From Actinoplanes sp. NBC_00393 (GTDB lineage Bacteria > Actinomycetota > Actinomycetes > Mycobacteriales > Micromonosporaceae): 64,000 bases of DNA. The notes under the pieces are model-generated. The model saw nothing but the letters and a program-made list of their open reading frames with translations, did no database searches and had not been told where the DNA came from. The translations under genes were made by a program, and so were the position numbers. This document shows positions 60,237 through 64,000 of the stretch, one piece after another; within the stretch, counting starts at the first letter, position 1; each line of letters begins with the position of its first letter. Location of the stretch: assembly GCF_036053395.1 (NCBI RefSeq), contig NZ_CP107942.1:9208001-9272000 (forward strand), written 5' to 3'.

Positions 60237-63032
60237 TCAGCCGGTGTTGCGCATGCCGGCGGCGATGCCGTTGACCGTGGTGAGTAGCGCGCGCTCCAGC
60301 GCCGTCGAGTCGGACGGGCCGCGGCGGGCGCCCGGGGCCGTGGGCATCTGGCGGCCGCCTTCGCCCAGGTCGCGGTACTGGCGGAGCAGGGCCACCTGCA
60401 GGTGGTGCAGCGGCTCCAGGTAGGTGTCGCGGACACTGAGCGTGCGCGACAGCTCCGGCTGGGAGTCGAGCAGCTCGCTGCCGCCGGTGATCGCGAGGAC
60501 CTCCTGGACGGTCAGCGCGTACTCCTGCTCGATCTTGGTGAAGATCGGCCGCAGCTCCTCCGGGACCAGGGTCTCCACGTAGCGGCGGGCGATCGACAGG
60601 TCGGTCTTGGCCAGCATCATCTCGACGTTCGAGAGGAAGGTGCGGAAGAACTGCCAGTTGCCGTGCATCTCGTCGAGGACGTCGCTGAGGCCGGCGGCGC
60701 GGGCCGCGGCCAGGCCGGTGCCGACGCCGAACCAGCCGGGCACGATCTGCCGGGTCTGGGTCCAGCCGAACACCCACGGGATGGCCCGCAGACCGCTCAG
60801 GCCGGCGTCGGCGTTGGGGCGTTTCGCCGGGCGGGAGCCGATGTTCAGGGCGCCCAACAGCTCGGTGGGGGTGGCGGCCCAGAAGTAGGCGGCCAGGTCC
60901 GGGTCCTCGACCAGCGACCGGTACTGCGCGAACGCCGCGTCCGAGGCGGTGTCCATGGTGGAGTCCCAGACCTTGAGGCGTACCGGGTCCACCTGGATCT
61001 GGGTGTGCAGCAGGGTGGCCTGCAGGACCGCGGCGACGGTCAGCTCCAGGTTCTCCCGGGCAAGGGCGGGCACCGTGTACTTGTCGGAGATGACCTCGCC
61101 CTGCTCGGTCACCTTGATGGCGCCGTCCAGCGTCCCGTACGGCTGGGCCAGGATCGCCTCGTGCGTCGGACCGCCACCACGGCCGACCGTGCCGCCCCGG
61201 CCGTGGAAAAGGCGCAGCCGGACCCCGTGCCGGGCCGCCACGTCACGCAGCGACCGCTGCGCCTTGTGGATGCGCCACTGGCTGGTGGTGATCCCGGCCT
61301 CCTTGTTGGAGTCCGAGTAGCCGAGCATGACCTCCTGCACGTCCCCGCGGGCCCGCACGATCTCGCGGTAGGCCGGCAGCGACAGCATCTCGTCCAGCAG
61401 GTCGCCACCGGCGTCGAGCTCGGCCGGCGTCTCCAGCAGCGGCACGATGTTGACCCGCGCGCGGCCGGTGTGGATGTCGACGAGGCCGGCCTCGCGGGCC
61501 AGTACGGCCGCCGCGAGCACATCGTCCACCCCGAGGGTCATCGAGATGATGTAGGTCTCGATGACGTCCTGCCCGAAGGCGTCCTGCGCCTCGCGGATCG
61601 TGTTGAACACGTCGAACGTCTTGCGGGCCGAGTCGGTGAGCGGGGTGTCGGCGCTGGAGAGCGGCCGCCGGCCGGTGAGCTCGGAGGCGAGCAGCTTGGT
61701 CCGGTCCGACCGGTCCAGGGTGGCGTAGTCGTCGACCTCGCCGACCTGGGTGTACATCTGCTGGAGCACCTCGTGGTGCTTCTCGGCGTGCTCGCGCACG
61801 TCGAGGGTGGCCAGCTGCAGGCCGAACGCCGACGCCTGGCGGATCGCGGTGGCGACCACACCGACCGCGGGCAGCTGGCCGGAGTTGCGGGCCAGCGAGG
61901 CGCGCATCAGCTCGAGGTCGGAGATCAGCTCGTCGCTGCCCAGGTAGTCGCGGCCGGGCACGTGCGCGATGCCGTTGCGCAGGCGGGCGCGGGTGTTGGC
62001 CAGCTTCGCCTTGATCGCCCGGACCTTCAGACGGTACGGCTCCTCGGCGTTGACCCGGCGGAACCGGTCCGCGATCTCGGGCAGGTTGTCGAGGTCCTGC
62101 GCCAGGCTGGCGGACAGGTCCAGCGAGACGCCGCGCAGCCGGCGCGAGACGGACAGCTCGTCGATCAGCTTGTCCATGGCCTTCTCGGTGGCCTGGATGC
62201 CGTGCTCGTGCTGGATCAGCAGGACGTCACGGGTGACCGTCGGGGTGACGAACGGGTTGCCGTCCCGGTCGCCGCCGATCCACGAGCCGAAGGTGAGCGG
62301 CCGGGACGTCGGTGCGGTCTCCACCCCGAGCCGGCGCAGCGTCTCGGCCAGGTCGTCGAGGACCTGCGGGGCGGCCTCGGCGTACAGGTCCTTGAGGTAG
62401 TAGACGGCGTTGCGGGCCTCGTCGGTCGGGTCCGGCCGGTCCAGGCGCAGCTCGTCGGTCTGCCAGAGCAGGTCGATCAGCTCGGCGAAGCGCTTGGTGG
62501 AGGCGGTGGTGTCGGTCGCGCCGTACAGGGCTGCGGCGGCGGACTCGGCGTCGAGCGAGTCGGCGACCTGCCGCAGCTTCGACAGGATCGAGCGGCGGGC
62601 GGCCTCGGTGGGGTGTGCGGTGAAGACCGGGCGGACCGCGAGGCGGCGGGCGGCCGCGGCGATCTCGTCGGCCGGGATCTCCCGCTCGGCGATCCGGGTG
62701 GCCGCCTGGTCCAGCCAGCCGCCGTCCTTGGCGCGGCGCCGGCGCAGGTCCCGCGCGCGGTGCACCTGCTCGGTGATGTTGGCCAGGTGGAAGTAGGTGG
62801 AGAAGGCGCGGGCCAGCTTGGTGCCGGTGGTGATGTCCATGGCGGAGAGCCGGTCGGCGGCGGCCGGCGCGTCCTGCCGGACCAGTGCGCGGATCTCCTC
62901 GACCAGGTCCAGCAGCGGCCGGCCTTCCTGCCGGGCGAGGGTCTGGCCGAGCAGCGTGCCGATCCGCCGGATGTCGGCTCGTAACGCCGCGTCCGAACCC
63001 TCTCGGTCCAGGTGGGCAGGCTGGTCGGTCAT
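60237..63032 (-). CDS. ppc: Phosphoenolpyruvate carboxylase
   Basis: Fixes bicarbonate on PEP to refill oxaloacetate. 931 residues, standard length. Key parts are the catalytic His140 in PVFTAHPTEAARRSIL, FGSWIGGDRDGNPFVTP, MLGYSDSNKEAGITTSQW with the active-site Lys, the Gly/Arg loop FHGRGGTVGRGGGPTH, and the C-terminal MRNTG, where the usual QNTG is RNTG. ATG 63032. It stands alone between its terminator and the GH6 gene's hairpin. With sucCD, mdh and icd it makes this window rich in TCA-cycle functions. Confidence 0.98.
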   Translation of the reverse strand: MTDQPAHLDREGSDAALRADIRRIGTLLGQTLARQEGRPLLDLVEEIRALVRQDAPAAADRLSAMDITTGTKLARAFSTYFHLANITEQVHRARDLRRRRAKDGGWLDQAATRIAEREIPADEIAAAARRLAVRPVFTAHPTEAARRSILSKLRQVADSLDAESAAAALYGATDTTASTKRFAELIDLLWQTDELRLDRPDPTDEARNAVYYLKDLYAEAAPQVLDDLAETLRRLGVETAPTSRPLTFGSWIGGDRDGNPFVTPTVTRDVLLIQHEHGIQATEKAMDKLIDELSVSRRLRGVSLDLSASLAQDLDNLPEIADRFRRVNAEEPYRLKVRAIKAKLANTRARLRNGIAHVPGRDYLGSDELISDLELMRASLARNSGQLPAVGVVATAIRQASAFGLQLATLDVREHAEKHHEVLQQMYTQVGEVDDYATLDRSDRTKLLASELTGRRPLSSADTPLTDSARKTFDVFNTIREAQDAFGQDVIETYIISMTLGVDDVLAAAVLAREAGLVDIHTGRARVNIVPLLETPAELDAGGDLLDEMLSLPAYREIVRARGDVQEVMLGYSDSNKEAGITTSQWRIHKAQRSLRDVAARHGVRLRLFHGRGGTVGRGGGPTHEAILAQPYGTLDGAIKVTEQGEVISDKYTVPALARENLELTVAAVLQATLLHTQIQVDPVRLKVWDSTMDTASDAAFAQYRSLVEDPDLAAYFWAATPTELLGALNIGSRPAKRPNADAGLSGLRAIPWVFGWTQTRQIVPGWFGVGTGLAAARAAGLSDVLDEMHGNWQFFRTFLSNVEMMLAKTDLSIARRYVETLVPEELRPIFTKIEQEYALTVQEVLAITGGSELLDSQPELSRTLSVRDTYLEPLHHLQVALLRQYRDLGEGGRQMPTAPGARRGPSDSTALERALLTTVNGIAAGMRNTG

Positions 63033-63081
63033 CGGGGCGCTCCTTAGCTCGGATGGCTCCAGGACGGCGCTGTCCCGACTT

Positions 63082-63098
63082 CGCCGATGTTATCGGCG
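63082..63098 (-). terminator. Short hairpin between the GH6 gene and ppc
   Basis: CGCCGAT (63082-63088) pairs with ATCGGCG (63092-63098) over 3 nt. It is downstream of the GH6 stop and 50 bp upstream of the ppc start on the same strand. Confidence 0.45.
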
Positions 63099-63132
63099 TA
63101 CCCCGGTCAAGGGGTGAATTGAGTCAAGAGTC

Positions 63133-64000
63133 TCATGACCCGGCGAGACTGCGCGCATAGGCCGGGTACCACTGACCTGCGGGCGGAGCGCCCCGGCCGC
63201 AGGCGCCGTCGGACTCACCCGGGCGTTTCACCCAGAGGTACGCATCGACGAGCGGCCGGCCGGTCCGCAGCGTGGGTGGTACTCCGAGCCGTCGCCCGGG
63301 CGGGTTGCACCAGTGCCGGTCGCCGGGTCCGCGGCGGGCCGGACCGTTGCCGTTGCGACTGGTGTCGATCACGAAGTGCCGGCCGTCGAGCAGCTTCGAG
63401 AGCTGTCGCCCGTACCGTAAATTGTCTGCCGTCGTCTCGAAGTTGGCGACGTTGAGCGCGAAGCCGCGCGCCTTGATGGCGCCGGCCAGGCGCAGCGCCG
63501 GCGCCATCCGTGCCGCCGGGACCCAGGTGGGATTGCCGGCGTCGAGATAGACCGACACCCCGGGCTGGGCCTGCAGGGTGGTCACCGCCGCGGCGAGCAG
63601 CGCGTAGCGCTGCCTGGCGGCGCGCGCGGTGAGGCATCCGCCGCCCACCGCCTGCGCGACCGCGTCCGGTTCCAGGATGATCAGCGCGCGATGCCCGCGG
63701 ATGGCCCGGGCCAGGGCCGAGACCCAGAGCCGGTACGCGTGAGCACTCGTCGCCCCACCCTTGGAATGGCTCCCGCAGTCCCGGTTCGGGATGAAGTAGA
63801 GCGCGAGCACCGGTAGCCGTTTGGCCGCGCTCGCCGCGGTCACCAGTCGCCGGGCCCGGGCCGGATATCCCGGCGCCGCGTCGGTGAACCAGGTGGCGGC
63901 GGGCCGATCGGAGATCCGCCGCAGGATCGCGGCCTCGGCCTTGCGCCCGGAGCGTTCGAGGGCCCGCACATACGCGGCGGCGGCGCCGTTCGGGTCGACA
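63133..64000 (-). CDS. GH6-family cellulase, C-terminal part
   Basis: The frame enters from the right edge and stops at 63133; about 289 residues are visible. GH6 hallmarks are clear: YFIPNRDCGSHSKGG, LEPDAVAQAV with the conserved Asp, VYLDAGNPTWV, LNVANFETT, VIDTSRNGNGP, WCNPPGRRLG and the final DAYLWVKRPGESDGACG, where Glu/Asp line the cleft. The protein ends soon after this domain, so no C-terminal cellulose-binding module is present; the signal peptide and start lie outside the window. GH6 enzymes are secreted and cut beta-1,4-glucan. A stand-alone catalytic domain of this kind could act on cellulose or on a self-made glucan. Confidence 0.94.
   Translation of the reverse strand, partial: VDPNGAAAAYVRALERSGRKAEAAILRRISDRPAATWFTDAAPGYPARARRLVTAASAAKRLPVLALYFIPNRDCGSHSKGGATSAHAYRLWVSALARAIRGHRALIILEPDAVAQAVGGGCLTARAARQRYALLAAAVTTLQAQPGVSVYLDAGNPTWVPAARMAPALRLAGAIKARGFALNVANFETTADNLRYGRQLSKLLDGRHFVIDTSRNGNGPARRGPGDRHWCNPPGRRLGVPPTLRTGRPLVDAYLWVKRPGESDGACGRGAPPAGQWYPAYARSLAGS

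Noticed and set aside
59697..60287. A 196-codon plus-strand frame, and long minus-strand frames, through the repeat array
   Set aside because: They exist because the 63-bp unit has no stop codons in most frames. There is no ribosome site, no known domain and no reason to prefer one frame.
60402..62984. An 860-codon open frame antisense to ppc
   Set aside because: It mirrors the third-position GC bias of ppc. Translation is Arg/Gly/Val-rich without motifs, and ppc itself is unmistakable.

Overview
The window is very GC-rich, densely packed DNA with frequent GTG starts, 4-8 bp gene overlaps (GTGA, ATGA, TTGA) and several apparently leaderless messages. This points to a filamentous actinomycete, most likely Micromonosporaceae and Actinoplanes-like; the placement is inferred from gene content and style. 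Positions 20821-35302 keep the order of the Mycobacterium tuberculosis block Rv0948c-Rv0957 (chorismate mutase, UvrD/PcrA helicase, M23 peptidase, sucC, sucD, PerM-like membrane protein, purN, purH). No rRNA, tRNA, CRISPR array, insertion sequence or prophage was found.

Layout. 1-8859: an M1 peptidase lipoprotein (cut by the left edge), an LCP cell-wall polymer ligase, a secreted subtilase, guaA, two tandem paralogues that each carry two NUDIX domains and are separated by a long inverted repeat, and pssA. 9047-14187: phosphatidylserine decarboxylase with an extra N-terminal domain, convergent with pssA, so both steps to phosphatidylethanolamine lie together; then a LiaFSR/PspC-like envelope-stress module. 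14430-20093: a five-gene oligopeptide-type ABC importer. 20350-27593: a small His-rich secreted protein, chorismate mutase preceded by what looks like a Phe/Tyr transcription attenuator, a secreted 5'-nucleotidase, PcrA and two secreted M23 peptidases. 28008-38815: central metabolism (B12-binding mutase subunit, sucCD, purNH, mdh, icd) with PerM-like and small membrane proteins. 38944-40805: galT and a DeoR regulator.

40882-56092 is the most distinctive region: a probable sulfated extracellular polysaccharide locus. It has a Wzz/tyrosine-kinase-like protein with a ruined ATP site, a Wzy/ligase-like membrane protein, a Wzx-like flippase, a WecG/TagA/CpsF and a GT2 glycosyltransferase, two sulfotransferases, a methyltransferase, an APH-fold kinase-like protein, two GH26-like secreted hydrolases, and an APS kinase fused to a degenerate ATP sulfurylase. 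Seven of these genes overlap end to end. APS kinase would supply PAPS, the donor both sulfotransferases need; chain synthesis, export, polymerisation, length control and trimming are all present.

56181-64000: a four-gene ABC exporter, a 63-bp minisatellite, ppc, and a GH6 cellulase cut by the right edge. Intergenic DNA also holds many GC-rich terminator hairpins, a pair of REP-like palindromes downstream of purH, and a decayed DUF559-type pseudogene.
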